Shown here: one piece after another, positions 1-35,042 of the stretch
How the letters are laid out: each line of letters opens with the position of its first letter
How positions within the stretch are numbered: the first letter of the stretch is position 1
Source: Cheilinus undulatus
Lineage: Eukaryota; Chordata; Actinopteri; Labriformes; Labridae
Reading direction: 5' to 3'
Length of the DNA stretch: 64,000 bases
NCBI RefSeq assembly: GCF_018320785.1
Contig: NC_054882.1
Coordinates: 24,308,719 to 24,372,718 of the forward strand
The notes under the pieces: model-generated
Seen by the model: the letters and a program-made list of their open reading frames with translations, nothing else
Told to the model about the DNA's origin: nothing
Databases searched by the model: none
Made by a program: the position numbers and the translations under genes

Positions 1-640
1 GCATTTTACAGTATGACAGATCTGCAGTACCTGGCAAGGTGGGTCTCCTCTGGCAAGAACAAATCTCATAGCAAGGCAATGCGTACTGGTGAAGAATATG
101 CACTATGCATCCTTTAGGAACACATAAAGTCGCAGAGGGAAACCCTAACTCAGTGGATAACTTCAGTCATGGTGCAAATGTGTCTCACATAAAATATGAC
201 AAAAATCCACCACAAACATGGCCAGAAGAACCTCAACAGGAATCACTAAACAACAGACAACTTCCAAACACAACTAAACACTGGGCAACTGCCCACAAAT
301 CATAGAGTTGGACTAACACTGATAGATCAAAGCTGTCAAGTAGCTCCAACACTGAAGATTGTTCCCCTTGGAATGGAGTGGAAGTTACATTTTGGGAGTT
401 AAAATCAATTCTGAAATGTTTAACCATGAGATACCCACAATCCACCTTAAAAATTAAAACTTTGAAAGTGTCTGTATTGGTCAACACTGCATATGATTAA
501 ACTACACCTTTGTAAGTCTTAGATATTCTACAGTATGACTGACTTTTTAGGAGCACCTAAAATCACAGGGGGGAACTCTAACTCAGTGGATAACTTCACT
601 TATGGTGCAAATGTGTTTTGCATCAAAAACAACACTCCAG
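1..640. repeat. Imperfect direct repeat in the upstream part
   Basis: Two diverged copies, about 105-190 and 540-625, share CTAACTCAGTGGATAACTTC and TATGGTGCAAATGTGT-like stretches, each preceded nearby by TACAGTATGAC. It looks like a small local duplication within the presumed first intron of ubr1 or its upstream flank. The rest of 1-1973 shows no exon. Confidence 0.55.
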
Positions 641-705
641 TTTCTGCTGTGTACAACAGCTTATTTGACATGTGATGTGGAATCATGATCCCTATGTGCA
701 GTTAA

Positions 706-850
706 CAGAGCTGGAAAAAAAGTACAAGAGTATTGTACTCAATTAAAGTACAGTTACTCCTGTTAAATGTACTTTAGTAGAAGTAAAAGTAATGATTTCA
801 AAATATTCTCAAGAAAGTATGTACCCAAAATGCTACCCAGTTACAGTAAT
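706..850 (+). repeat. Dispersed AAGTACTTTTACTT-type repeat
   Basis: A stretch dense in GTACTTTAGTAGAAGTAAAAG-like words. A second copy in the opposite orientation lies at 63056-63217 and a fragment at 53866-53920 (TAAGTACAGTTACTTGGGTA). This is a common fish interspersed family by recollection; its class is not determined here. Confidence 0.6.
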
Positions 851-1973
851 TAATTTGAATAAATATTGGTAGTTACTTTCCAAACCATTTAAACACCTAT
901 TATAGAAGAGTAGCAAAGTGCAGAATATTTTGGCAACCTAAAAGCAATGACAGAAAAATGTCATGCATCATGTGCAGGAAACATTTTCTATTAAACCTTT
1001 TCAAACAATAACCATACACTAAGAAGCTAATGCGCAATGGAACTTGAGTCTCCACTTACTATTAGTTCACCAATATAGCATGTAATTTATAGAATTATTG
1101 CTGTTATAAAAAGAAACTGTTATTGAGTCCGTCAGTCAATTTCAACACGTCACATGACTTTGTTGAAAATTAATAAACAATACAGGAGTGATAGAAATAT
1201 ATGGTAAAACAGGGCTTTATAAAGAGCTTAAGATCTATGCACTGCCTTGATGCGCAAAACAGCAGTGCATGAATATGTGTGCTTGTTTTTTCATTTAAAA
1301 CTATTACTTGTATAATCTTTTGTCTTTGATACTTCTTGGTCAACTGCTCCTGTCTTTCTCATGTATAGAGGGCATGACATGTCTTATTCACATTTATCTT
1401 AGCTTTGAAACACTGAAGATGGCTTTTATGTTAATACCTTAATATTTGTGAATATATTTTGAACTGTACTCTTTGATTTATTGTAAACAGAAGCATACGT
1501 TAAAGCTAGCTGCTCCAACAGAGACTTCAGTTTGAATGATGGTGCTTTTCATCTGCTGCCAACCAAGACGGGAAATATCAAAGTGAAAAGGCTTCAGTAA
1601 TTTAGTGTAAATCTAAAGGCAGAGGTGTTACATTTGTTACAAGTAATATTAGTTAAGGGAACTCCAGTTTAAGCTTTTTCACTATGATGGCAGGCTGATT
1701 AAGGAGCTTGTTTGCCTTTTCCACACTTCTACTGAGAAACAACATGAAACTTAAATGTAGTTGTAGCATCAGCAGCCAACACACAAAAACTTCCTGTCAT
1801 AAAAATTAGTTTGCTCTGCATGCCTTCAAAATAAGACCTCAAGCTAGATTTATTTGTAAACATGATGCATCTAAATTTTACTCTTTTCCCCGTGTCACCA
1901 TGACAATAGTGGTCTGGTTTCTGTGTGTGGTTTCGCTGCAAAACGACGCTTTCTCTCCTTTGCTGTTCTGCAG

Positions 1974-23888
<21,915 letters not shown>

Positions 23889-24189
23889 TGATTGCTCCTT
23901 CTGTGGAGGCTGGGAGGGGGTCAAGAGCACAGCCATAGAGCACAATCTGCTCCAGTGCTCCCACAAATAAACACACACACACAAACACAGAAACAACAAC
24001 AATCCTCCAACAATCAGAGAAGGCCTGAGTAGCCAATCTCTTCCTGATGAGGTGTGGAGAAGTGGGACAGTCAAAGAGGAGGAGGAGGAATGTGATGGAT
24101 GACTAGCAAACCCAAGTCGCCTTGTTTTAATTTGTCTGCTGTGAGAATGAGTTTCTTCTATTAATGTTCTCTGCAAAGAGGCTCATTCA

Positions 24190-24195
24190 AATAAA
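24190..24195 (+). promoter_or_regulatory. ubr1: Candidate ubr1 polyadenylation signal
   Basis: AATAAA about 300 bases after the ubr1 stop, at the end of a short non-coding stretch with no open frame. It would give a 3' UTR of roughly 0.3 kb. A second AATAAA lies near 24848. Confidence 0.6.
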
Positions 24196-26561
24196 GACAA
24201 ACATCAGATACACACTTCCATGTTTCTGTTATCACTTCATGGTTTTGGTTTCTCTCCTCGGTGATGCTGTGAATTTTCTGCATTTTCTTTCTGTGTTAGA
24301 AACTTTGATTTGACCTAAGTTATAATTGATGAAAAATAGTCTTTTGAAGGGTAATTTTATTTTAAAATGTGTCATTACCATGAAGAATCCTGCACGTTTT
24401 TGTTTGGGAGGACAAAAAGATGGCCACACTTCCTGTAACCTCTATAATCGTATATACTGAGGCACGTATGTAACAGATAGAATATACTTTAAAGGATTTT
24501 CACTATTCAGAAAGATGTATTTACAGTTTTCAAGTATTCTGACATTCAGCCCTACAGTTAGACCAAAATTATGTTAATCCAATACCCACTGTATGTTTTT
24601 AAGGATAAAAAAGAACTGAAGGGACCATAGAAAGACAGAGTAAACACTTAAAACAATCCAAGCTGAGAAAAAGAAAGTCATCTATTTAATGAAGAATTCT
24701 ACTTTTTTTAAAGAAAGCAGGGTAGACTTAAAGCTCTATCTTTGACCTAATACATCCGTTATTGCTCATGCTTTTCAGGAAGAATGTGTGACTAAAGTTT
24801 CCTCCTTTTTGTGTTGTTTGACAATACTACATGAATTCCAGGCTGGAAATAAAGATGCTAGCCTAAACACTGTTGACTGTCATGTCCACTGACTTTCTGT
24901 CACTTTTTCTCATTTATCCCACGTGTCAGATTTTGATTTGTTCGAGTTTATTTTCGATATTACAGATCCATGAGTATGAATCCTTAATGTTTTACTTGAA
25001 TTGTGAATTTGGCACATGAATGTCTCAGCATGAATCAACTATGTTAACCTACATGCTTTAGTTTTCCCTCCATATGCTTACTTTTCCTCTTTTATTTGTA
25101 TTTAACTTACCTGTAGGGTCAACAGTGTTGTTATGATTCTGAAAAGAAAGCAGAGATGCAGACTTCCAATGCTTTACAGTCAAACAAAGTATGAAATGGT
25201 CCCACTCTTTGCAATATTTTGGTTTGTTGCCCATAAAAAAATCACAAATAATAAAAACCCAGCCATCACCAGCTCAAGAGGTATATTGTCTTTTTATTTA
25301 TTTACTTTATCTAATGATGCTCATTCCAGTGAAACTGACAGGTGTTTTCATAAGAGCATGGTGGCACTGCTGAGGCACATAAAATCCTTGGTTTTGCATG
25401 TAAAAAGTTACATTTCAGTCTGGTTATGTGCTTTAAAGGGGACGTAGCATGAAAAACTCACTTTTTGTGTTTTTGCACATACAGGTGCATTTGAAAAGAA
25501 TAAGAATACCATGTAAAAGTTATTTTTTTCCTGTGATTTACTTCAAAAAGTCAAACTTCCTTGAATTCGAGATTCATCGAATACAAAGTAAAATATTTCA
25601 AGACTCTCAAAATATAAGTATACTGTGGAAAAGTCCAATTTGCAAAGGTTTCCTGAGCATGCTTGCTCTCACTCTGGTTCGGCTTTTAGATCTGGTTAAA
25701 ACAGGGTCAAAAATCTCCTCAGGTGCTTCATTATTGTCATTATTGGACCAAAGCACAACACAAACGTTTTATCTATTCCACAGGAGGCTGTTTAAAGCTG
25801 GAAAGGGGAATGATATGTCACATAACTCACTGAAAAACAGTGATAGAACATATTAATTATTTTTAAAACCATTGCTGCTTCTTTGGTTACTCAAGTCAGG
25901 CTAAATTAAAGGAAAAGATCTGTAAACTTTTTATGAAATGCCTCATAACTGACTGAATTCATCATCATGTTTGGCTACTGCAATATTTAGCTAACTAAAA
26001 GCAAGATAACCCTTTAATTCATTTCATTTAGAAACTATGTCCTAATACATGCTATAAAAGTTGAAATCTCATTTTACTGCATCTTCTATAACTCATCAGG
26101 TTCATTGCGACTTGAGCATTGCAGCTGAAAAGTGTGCAGCAGTTATTTGTTGGAAAACCATGATAAACAGGCAACAAGTTATCATTTGTAAACAAGAAGT
26201 TACAGTACAGAGGTGTACAATTGTACAAAAATATGCATTTATGGTTATTTAGGGCTTATGTTATGCTGTTTTCATTAAGGATAAGGTATACACTGGTATT
26301 TATGAAAAGTTTTGACTCATTGATTATTAATTGGCTAGCTAAATTCTGAAGAAAATGTCAGCTGTCTTTTAAAGGGAAAGGATGGTATAACATGCTTTTG
26401 ATTCATTAAGATATTTGAGTTTCTGCTGTCATTTAAATACACAGTTCTTTCTCGTTTGTAATTCATGACTGAAAGATAAAACAGTAACAATGAAGAAAAA
26501 AACAGCTTAAAAGTCTTTATAAAGGCCTTCAGGGATACAGCTCACTGAGGCCTGAGAACTA
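24196..26561. other. Intergenic spacer between ubr1 and the peripherin gene
   Basis: About 2.4 kb of AT-rich DNA between two genes pointing at each other. It must hold the 3' UTR of the peripherin gene (read on the minus strand). I see no coding exon, no tandem array and no transposon with clear ends. Confidence 0.6.
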
Positions 26562-28419
26562 TCAACTTGCTTCAGGTGTTTCCTTCAGGGGCACGTTGTC
26601 CGGTCCGTAGTTTGCTTTGGAGGTGGAGGGAATGTTAATGTTGGGGTCTCCATTATCACCTGTGTCTATCTGGTTGCTCTTGCCGAGGCTTTTGATGATG
26701 TTCAGGTTGGTGCGGGCTGTTTCCATGAAGCTGTTCTCAAGCAGCCAGCCGTCAGATTCGGAGTCGGGGTCGCCCTGTTTCAGCACATTTTCCAGGGAGG
26801 TTTGGAGGAAACGAACTCCTGTCAGCACCGACAGCTGAAACACAGATGGAAAAAAGGCAGATGTGACATAACACAAAATATGAACACAAATTTCTTAAAG
26901 AAAAAATATCAAATTTAATGGTTATCTCAATATTATTTAGCTATCAAACAACTCCCAGCTCATAAAATGTCTTTACTTTAGGCTTTTACTATTGAAGCTA
27001 CACTATGATATTTGGTTTGCACTAGTAACAATTATATGTCTTTGAGAATTAGAGATTTAGCCCTGATTCAGAATAATACACCTTCATATAAAGACCTGGT
27101 ACCTTTTGTAATTTTGTAAAAGTCTTGGTCTTTATTGTAGGATTTACAGTCGTTAATGTTGGCCTTCCAATGTTCAAAGGTCTGTAAACAAACAACCACA
27201 TTTTAAGGTTGTTGAGACCCCAAATGATTAAATGATGGTACACTTCCTGTCTAATGGCAAGAAGTTGAATATAAAAAAACCACCACAGCCATGCCTTTTG
27301 AGTTCTGTACAAGAGCTTATAAAATGTTTTTTTTTTTTTTTTTACAAAGTTTTTCTAGACCGACACAAAATTGTGAGATGGGTTTACTTAGAATGGCAGT
27401 ATAAGCATTCTAAGCTCTTTTGAATGAAGACAGGAAAATTGACATTTTTCCCATGTAAGCTGCCATTGTGTGAAATGCATTCTGGGTAGTGAAGCCATCT
27501 GGCTCCATTATGGTCCTTCCGACATATCTTTGAATGTGTTTGCCTCAGTCTACATTGTAGTTTGGGGGTGAGAGAAAAAATCGATACAGCGTAGTATAGC
27601 GATATCGTGTCTGGCAACATATCCTATCATCTTGTCCACCAAGTATTGATTTTTTCAAATTAATTGCTCATATGAAAAGAAGTCTATGATGATGGAAAAA
27701 CAAAATCAATTGTTTGTCCAGTGAGGTTGGCAGAGGTGACGGTCATATGGCAGGAGAAAGTTAGTACAACAAACATGGCAGCAACAGGGAAAAGACATTA
27801 GGAATGCAAGTAGGGTGTGAATGAGATGGACATGACACTTGAGGTTTGCAAGAAGTGCTACATGAAAATAACAAAGTAGGGAAATACGACAAACATGAGA
27901 GCAAGACCAATGCTAAATCAGCTAAACAGTTGAAAAAATAGTATAGATCGCAATACATCACAATACATAGTATCGCAATACTCACTGTATTGCAAAATGT
28001 TCAAAATCACAATAATATCAAATCGTGACCCAAGTATCGTGATAATATCGTATTGTGGGGTCACAAGCGATTCCCACCCCTAATTGTAGTTACCTTTTCC
28101 TCTTTGTTAAATCTGCATTTAGGTAAAAGATTAAAAAGTTTTTAAAGATGAAACAACATGGGAAGAACAAGGGAGGCATATGACTCTACCTACAGTGCAT
28201 ATAGCTATTTTGGCTTATGCAGTAATGCTAACTCCATTGCTTGCAAGCTACATTAGCCAAGTTAGCTTTAGTTAACAAAGCTAAAGTCATCTACAGTCAT
28301 GGGCGAAAGTATTGGGACCCTGGAATTTTTCTAGAAAATCCATGATTTCTGCCAGACATTGTTGCAATTACAAATGTTTTTGGTATACACATGTTCATTT
28401 CAATTATGTGCATTGGAAC

Positions 28420-28456
<37 letters not shown>

Positions 28457-31400
28457 ACACCCACACACACACACACACAAAAAGAAGAAAAAATCCATAA
28501 ATTGACAAGTAACAAGTAACAGGTGCTGGCAATCTAGAAATTACATCTGAAGCCAGTTAGAGTGTATAAAAGTTGACTCAACTTTTGTGTTGTGTGCCTG
28601 TGTGTGTCACACCAAGCATGGAGAAGAGAAAGAAGAGCCGAGAATTGTCTGAGGACTTAAGAAGCAAAATTGTTGAAAAATATGAACAATCTCAAGGTTA
28701 CAAGACCATCCCCAGAGATCCTGAAATTCCTATGTGTACTGTACGTAATATAATCAAGAAATGGAACTGTGGCTAATCTCCCTGGATGTAGACGGAAGAG
28801 AAAAATTGACAAAAGAATACAATGCAGGATAGTTAGAATAATGGATAAACATCCTCAGTCAACTTCCACACAACTTGATGCCAAAAGCATCCAGCATAAC
28901 AAACACTGCGTATATTTCCTGGCCTGAGTGATTAAATTCATGATCAGTGCATAAAAGTTACCAGCAAAAAACAAACAGGTAATAAGAAATAAATCTGTAG
29001 AACATTACAAGATTCGAGCCCAGGGTTACGTGAATGAAAGTCCTTGTCACTGCCACTCAGCCACTTGATCAACACATCCTCCATCTCCAGAGTCCTGTGA
29101 TTTAGATGTCAACATTGGTCGGTGCCATTTAGCTCCCCTGTTATTTATATAAACATAAATGTTACAGACCACTCTATCGGCTAACATCACCTGGCTCATA
29201 CAGCGTCATAATGGGGATTTCTGTTCAATACAACACAATGAACCCCTGTTTTGTAGCGATGGCAATTCAACCACCGCTGTGATACGATTTTGGAGATAAG
29301 GAAGTCATTATTTTCTTCACTCTTTCAATGAAAATATGAATAATAACAATAACAGTATAATATGATAACATTTCTCCTTCTACACTGACGTTATACAGAG
29401 CCATTACTAAGTCTTAACTGCTGCCTCCTGTGTGATGCCGATGTGATGAGAAAGGCAGCCTTGCCTGTGAGCCTGCGCTGAGGGCAACAGACCCAAGCTT
29501 TACGCTTACAGATCCAAGTACACGCTTACGGATCTGAGTACAAAACGTCCGCAGTAGAAGTGTTGCAAAAGTCATGTGTGTATGACAGCCAGTTGAGAGG
29601 CAGATTCTGAACCAAAGTGAACTAAGTCCACAATTAGAAATTGGTCTACATATTTCAGAACAGTGCATACATTTGTGGATCTTTGTAAAAATTTGCAAAA
29701 CTTTGCACACATTTGCAAATCTTTACACGGATTTGCAGATCTGTTCAGACATCTGTGGATTTGTGCACCGATTTACAGATCTGTACATGCATTTGTGGAT
29801 TTGTGCACAGATCTTTGTACGCATTTGCAAATACTTTTGCAACAATAATAGCTCCATATAATGCCGGTGAACCAACATTTGCGATTTAAACCAGAGTACA
29901 TCATATACCACAGTAATAACATCATATTCAAAATAAAAGCACATAAGAAAACAGCTTACTCTATCAGTAAAAGTCTGGGTATAGAAACATGGTCTAATTT
30001 CAAGGCTGTGACAACAGTTAGCTACGTCATAACTTTATCAAACTAGCTTACAAGTTAATTTTACCATTAGGTTTTTACTAGCCTTCCTCTTCAGTGACAC
30101 TTAAAGTTTTTTCAGATTGCTAAAACATAATTTTGCAAACTAGGCTGGTTTTATCAAAATTCTCAACACAATTCATAAAGCCACACACCCAAACTGCAAA
30201 ATACCTCATATATCCTGCAAAATGACGCACTGCAACCAAAACTATATATAGCATTATCATAATTAAACTTTTGCACCAAATGGCACACACTTTATTCATA
30301 TTACCAGATTTTTGTCTAACCAACTACACACTGTTGGGCGTAATGAAAAGCATCTCATCTTTAGTATGCCTTGCCATAGTACTAAAAAAAAAGGTGCTCA
30401 CCTGTGGTCTTTTTATAGTGCTTACTTCCTGATTGAAGTGCTAACAACCATTGAGGGGTTTGGCCAGGTGGCACATATATTGGCCAATTAGCTCATGTAG
30501 TGTCATTTTGAATGGCAATGTTTCGACATGGCAAACATGTGACTTTATGTCAGATTGTTGTGTCTTATGCAGAGAACCGTGTTCAGTGCATTTAAAAAGT
30601 GCCATTTTGAATTGCAAGATGTGTGTAAAGCAGAAAATGTGTTTAGAGTTTTGGAGACTTGAGAAGAGGTTTTGCTCTCTGTGTGTCAGTTTAAATAACT
30701 GTGCTATGCATGTCATTTTAATGTGTTAGTAATTGGAAAAAACTGTAATGAGTAGATGGTATTCAGCTTTATTTCCACTATTTAAAAGTCATGTTCCTAC
30801 TCTGTTATCTCTCACCTCAAAGAGCCAGATGATGAGGACGGTGAGGCCGATGGACTGCATGATGTAGGTGTAGTAGTCGAGCAGCGCCTGGCGGCAGCCC
30901 TTCATCCACAGGTTGAGCCTCTCCGTCTGGTGCTCGTAGTTAAAATGAGCAGAGTTGTTGTTGATCTGCTTCTGGATGCAGGGCCGAGGGGAGTTCAGGT
31001 TACAGCAGCTAAAGGGGACTCCATCCATCAGGTATTTCCCCTCTACATTACTCCTTAACCGGCTACACAACACGGAAAAAGAGAGGAGAATAAGCTCAGG
31101 GTTTGTCTCTGGGTTTTTATTCCCAAAGTAATGAATTAAAGATGTGACTGTGGGCCACAGAAAGTGATGGCCCACGTAAGATGCCATTTATTTGTTTATT
31201 TATGGCGTAGAGCTTGAACCCTTTTGTATAGAGGTCACACCCCATTGGCAGTAATAATGAAAAATGATGAAAACTCAGCCTTGATTACAACAAAAAATAG
31301 TCTGTAAAAATGAGACAAAAAAAAATTAAAAAAAGGTCTTCGATTTGGTAGAAAGATCAAATTCTTGAGATCAAAGTCATTAATATACGATGAAAGACAG

Positions 31401-31479
31401 TATTATCAGAGCAAAACACACAATTATGAGATAAAAGGCAGTAACCAAGCAAAATAAATGATTAGATCGATCGATCTAC

Positions 31480-31554
<75 letters not shown>

Positions 31555-34500
31555 AATAAATAAAAGATAAAAGGCAGCATTATCAGAAAAAAATAGATCT
31601 TATGATTCAAAGTAATACTCTCAGACAAGTACATGACTAAGATGTAAAGAAATATTTAAAAAGTCATAATGAGGTAGCAGGTATATTAATTAGAAAATTG
31701 CATTAATAGCTGTTAATTGAGGTCCATAATAAGTTCTTTAATTTTTTAAATTGCATTAATTTCATGCTTCATTGTCCCTCTCAGAACACTTTGGTTAAGG
31801 CACTGCAACATCTCCTTGCGGCCACAATGATGTAAAATAAGTACGCTGCTGTGTCTTCATTTTTTAATTTCACTTTGAAAAACTGAGAGGACTGCAAAAC
31901 AGATGAGCCCCAAGTACATTCTGGAGGCATGGAAAGCCTCCCTGTGGCTGAGGATCCAGAGCGGGATCTATGGTTGGTTGCAACGGTTGAACACAAGCCA
32001 GTAACTTATCACTCCTGGCCAGGTCACCCGGGAGAGTGTTGGTTGACATATAATTTAGAACTCTTACAGTCTTAAAAATACTTTGGTAAATATAAATATA
32101 AATATAAACTGAAGTTAATATAATTACTTTAATGTTTTGTTTCTTTAAGTTATAAAGTATAGAATTACTTGAGCTTGTATAGCACTTTTCCAGTTTTGAC
32201 TACAGAAATCAATTTTCACACTGCAGGCCACACATACCATCCATTCACTCCACGCTCACACAGTGATGGCAGAGGTTGCTATGGAGAACTGGCCATCAGT
32301 GTTAGTTAATCCCAATCAAACGCATCCATACCCATTTACATGCCAGCGACACAGCAGTGGGAACAAATTGGGGTTAAGTGTCTTGCCCAAGGCAGGGCCA
32401 AGGACACCAACATGTGACTGTGGCAGCTGAGGATTGAATCCACGACCTTGCGATTGCAACCGACTGACTCAACCTACTGAGCCGCTACCCACTGGGGGGG
32501 TTATGACATAACATGTTGCACTCCATTGTGCAATATGTTTTGACATAGTCAAGCTTTTTTATACTTTGATACTTTTTTGATACCACGTTTTAAAACAATT
32601 TGATCTCCATTATTTTGATAATACTGTAAAGTACTAAGCTTTAAATGACTGCAAATCTTCAGTCATGTGTTTTATTATTATTTTTGGACTGCACACTGTC
32701 TAAAATTGAATTGCTTCTCTAAAGTGTTTGTCCAATGAAGTCAGCAATGCAGAAGCTTTCCAGCAGTTTTTGTGGTAAAAAGAAGAACACTGCCAACCCT
32801 GATAGCTAGCCAGACTCACATGAATTAAGTTAACTTTCCTTGATTCATTAATCAATTAAGGGTGTATTATTACTAGGTTTTGTCCAGTAATGTTTAATTG
32901 CAGGGTGAAGGAAACCACTTTAATGTTGTTTCAAGTAAAGCTGACTTGAAGTAAGCAAGTAACATCTAAAGGCTTGACTGCCAATATGCTAATTCACACC
33001 ACTGTCCAGTAAGTGGTGGTGACCAGGTTAAAGCAACACTCAAACAAGCAGAAAAAGAAGAAATTTAACAGTCTGAGCCATCTAAACATGTGCTAAAGCT
33101 AAGTTTACCTGAGCTGTGATTTCAACTTTTGTGTTGATGTTTTTGAAATGATGTGGTAATGCGAGTTTTCACAGAATGCCTTAAGGCATTAGACAGTTTT
33201 GCAACATGAGTGAATCCTGATTTGGAGAGTACTTTTCAATCAGTGTTATGCAGGTTAAGTCTGACAAATGAGAGGCTGTAAAAAGAAACTGAAAAGAGAT
33301 AGCTTAATTGACCAAAACGGCCACATCAGGGGGGAGCTGCAGTTGGGAAAGAGGTGGGGTACACCCTGGACTCGTTGCCAGTCAATTGCAGGGATGGCAT
33401 TTAGAGACAGACAACCAGGCACAGTCTCGCTCACAGCTATGGAACCCAGAGAGAACACACACATGTACGGGAGAACATGCAAACTTCCCTGGCCAAGAAG
33501 CAAACCAGGAACCCTTTTGCTGTGAGGCAACAGTGCTAACCACTGTGCTGTGTTTTTTGACAATCATCTCTTAATCTGCAGAGTTGTCCCAGAATGCCTT
33601 TGGGCATTAAACACTTTTGCACCATGAGTGAAGTTGCCCACGTGGTCAGAGAAGTCCCATCTGTGTGGAGGGACACTAATATAGCAGGGCTAATATACTA
33701 AAGAAGATGATTAAGACTAAATTTAACACACACTATCTAGTTTATTCTTCTGAGTTTGAAAGGTTATTTAACTTGTTTTTAAGGTAATCAGTTTCCATGT
33801 TTTTTTAAGTAAGGTTTACTAATGACTATTATTGCTATGGTAACAAAATAGCAATTTTTTTTATTTTTACAGGAGTCATATTGAACTTCTGCCACTGTGA
33901 GAACTAAATTGTGTCATGAACTTCAAAGCAGTCCTTTTTAAAATATCTTTTTGCATTGTGTTTACACTGAAAGTGGACTTATTCTGAAGGTAATACTTAC
34001 TCCACCACCTCTTTGTGGGTCATGTCCAGGTATCTGTTGCTGATCCACTGGATATGAAACCAGTCTTTATATCCATTGTTCCCACAGCACTGGAACTCAA
34101 TCTGCAGTATGTCCACAGTACGCTTCAGGAAGCATCGTCCAGGTGTGTCTGTGTCCTTATAATACCCCATGGCCTCCGTGAGCCCCTGGTCCAACGACTC
34201 TTCCAGCGCCCCACGCATGGTGTAACACATCAGTGCCCCCACCAGCACGCAGAAGGTGAAGAAGAAGGTGCACATGATGTAGGGCAGCATGATCAGCTTC
34301 CAGCGTAGGAACTTGTTAGTGTCCACACAGTCGTAGCAGATTTTACCTCCGAGGAAGTTGATGACGCAGGCAATGAGGCCCACAGCGATCAACATGTTGG
34401 GTACGTAGTGAATGTCCCTGTCTGCCATCATGTCCTCTCGCTTGTTCAGTTCCACCTTTAGGAAGAGCCCCAGGCTGAAGAGGATGGCCCCTGTCACAAC

Positions 34501-34581
34501 TGAGAACCAGTTCAGGAGCCACAGCACCTGGGCCAGCTTGTCCCTCTTCGTCTTGGTGAATTTCACTCTTAAAACTGCCAT
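26562..34581 (-). CDS. prph2l: Peripherin-2 family photoreceptor tetraspanin (probably peripherin-2-like)
   Basis: Disc-rim membrane protein of rod and cone outer segments. Three exons on the minus strand: 34581-34001, 31062-30816 and 26834-26562 (581, 247 and 273 nt; 366 aa plus stop). Human PRPH2 is 346 aa with the same three-exon plan. Four membrane helices lie near residues 17-41, 60-80, 100-122 and 262-283. The large second loop has CCG at 165-167, Cys150 in DTPGRC (the residue used for disulfide-linked oligomers), SCC and PRPC, and a glycosylation sequon N229-N-S at the same number as in mammals. The N-terminal half differs more from mammalian PRPH2 ([20 protein letters not shown]) than I would expect for a direct ortholog, and it sits beside ubr1, not ubr2, so the prph2l paralog is my preferred call. 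A prph2a/b identity remains possible. Confidence 0.9.
27421..28130. repeat. Dispersed repeat split by a hAT insertion
   Basis: 27421-27561 and 28084-28130 match 36770-36925 (shared AATGCATTCTGGGTAGTGA, then ACCTCAGT/GCCTCAGT and ACATTGTAGT/ACATTACAGT). The copy at 36770 is unbroken at the hAT insertion point. In intron 2 of the peripherin gene. Confidence 0.7.
27562..28083 (+). mobile_element. hAT-type element with 8-bp target duplication
   Basis: 522-bp insert flanked by perfect ATTGTAGT (27554-27561 and 28084-28091). Ends are roughly inverted (TTGGGGGTGAGA and the complement of TAGGGGTGGGAA). Interior has ATCGATA and TATCGTGATAATATCG words, like the element at 2647-3225. Confidence 0.85.
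28294..28900 (+). mobile_element. Tc1-like fragment of a second family, with (AC)n
   Basis: Starts TA|CAGTCATGGGCGAAAGTATT. A short frame from 28618 reads [20 protein letters not shown] then [12 protein letters not shown], the first helix-turn-helix of a Tc1 transposase, then stops. The right half is missing. A microsatellite lies inside. Confidence 0.7.
28419..28479 (+). repeat. (AC)n microsatellite
   Basis: About 30 AC units with two CCC interruptions. Confidence 0.95.
29502..29836 (+). repeat. Degenerate 20-bp tandem repeat, two blocks
   Basis: Block 1 has two units (29502-29521, 29522-29541: ACGCTTACGGATCTGAGTAC). Block 2 runs about 29663-29836, with the core ATTTGCAGAT or ATTTGTGGAT starting every 20 bases at 29671, 29691, 29711, 29731, 29751, 29771 and 29791. 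Because 20 is not a multiple of three, several frames stay open on both strands; these are not genes. Confidence 0.85.
31480..31554 (+). repeat. (TATC)n microsatellite
   Basis: About 18 units of TATC preceded by ATCGATCGATC, in intron 1 of the peripherin gene. Confidence 0.95.
32165..32495. repeat. Dispersed fish repeat (LINE 3'-end or SINE-like)
   Basis: Contains GGGTTAAGTGTCTTGCCCAA and GACCTTGCGATTGCAACCGA, phrases I associate with a very common fish retroposon end. Class uncertain. Confidence 0.5.
33345..33555. repeat. Dispersed fish retroposon-like repeat
   Basis: Contains GGTGGGGTACACCCTGGACT, GGGAGAACATGCAAACTTCC and GCTGTGAGGCAACAGTGCTA, phrases typical of an abundant fish retroposon. 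It lies in intron 1 of the peripherin gene. Confidence 0.6.
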
Positions 34582-35042
34582 CTTTTTTTTTTTTAAAGTT
34601 TCCCTTTAAATCCAGTGGGGATTAAGGGTGGGACACAGGTAGAGCAGGGCAAGGAGAGTAGGGGTACAAGGGGAGGGGGATTGGTTGTGCAGCTCCTGAA
34701 TGTGTGCTCATAAGCAGCTTAGCCTCGTAGTCTTGATAGATATCTTGTAGATGCTGTATTTTGGTTGAGCTTGTTGGAAACGAACATGTGAAACAAGCAA
34801 AAAGAGATCATAAATTTAAATGCTGCTATCCTTACATTTCTATTTTAACAAAGATCCTATTAATAAGATGCAATATAATAAATGACTGCTAGAATAAAAC
34901 AAAATGCAGCAACATCCATCATACCTGCCGTATCCTGCTCATCATTCACCTTTAAACAGCGTTCTTCTTTTGTTCTTTTTCTCGCCGTCATCCTCAGATT
35001 AAGTCCAAGCGTTCAGGTCCGAGTGGTTGTAGTGACATGGAT

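Noticed and set aside
1-1973. First coding exon of ubr1
   Set aside because: Searched for an ATG exon of about 27 codons ending in phase 0 with a donor; nothing convincing, and no CpG-rich promoter, so it is placed left of the window.
26617-26838. Plus-strand frame over the peripherin last exon
   Set aside because: Antisense shadow of a confidently identified exon.
29663-29944. Overlapping open frames on both strands
   Set aside because: Produced by the 20-bp tandem repeat; no start context, no splice logic, no family match.
34015-34609. Plus-strand frames over peripherin exon 1
   Set aside because: Antisense shadows of a coding exon with conserved tetraspanin residues.
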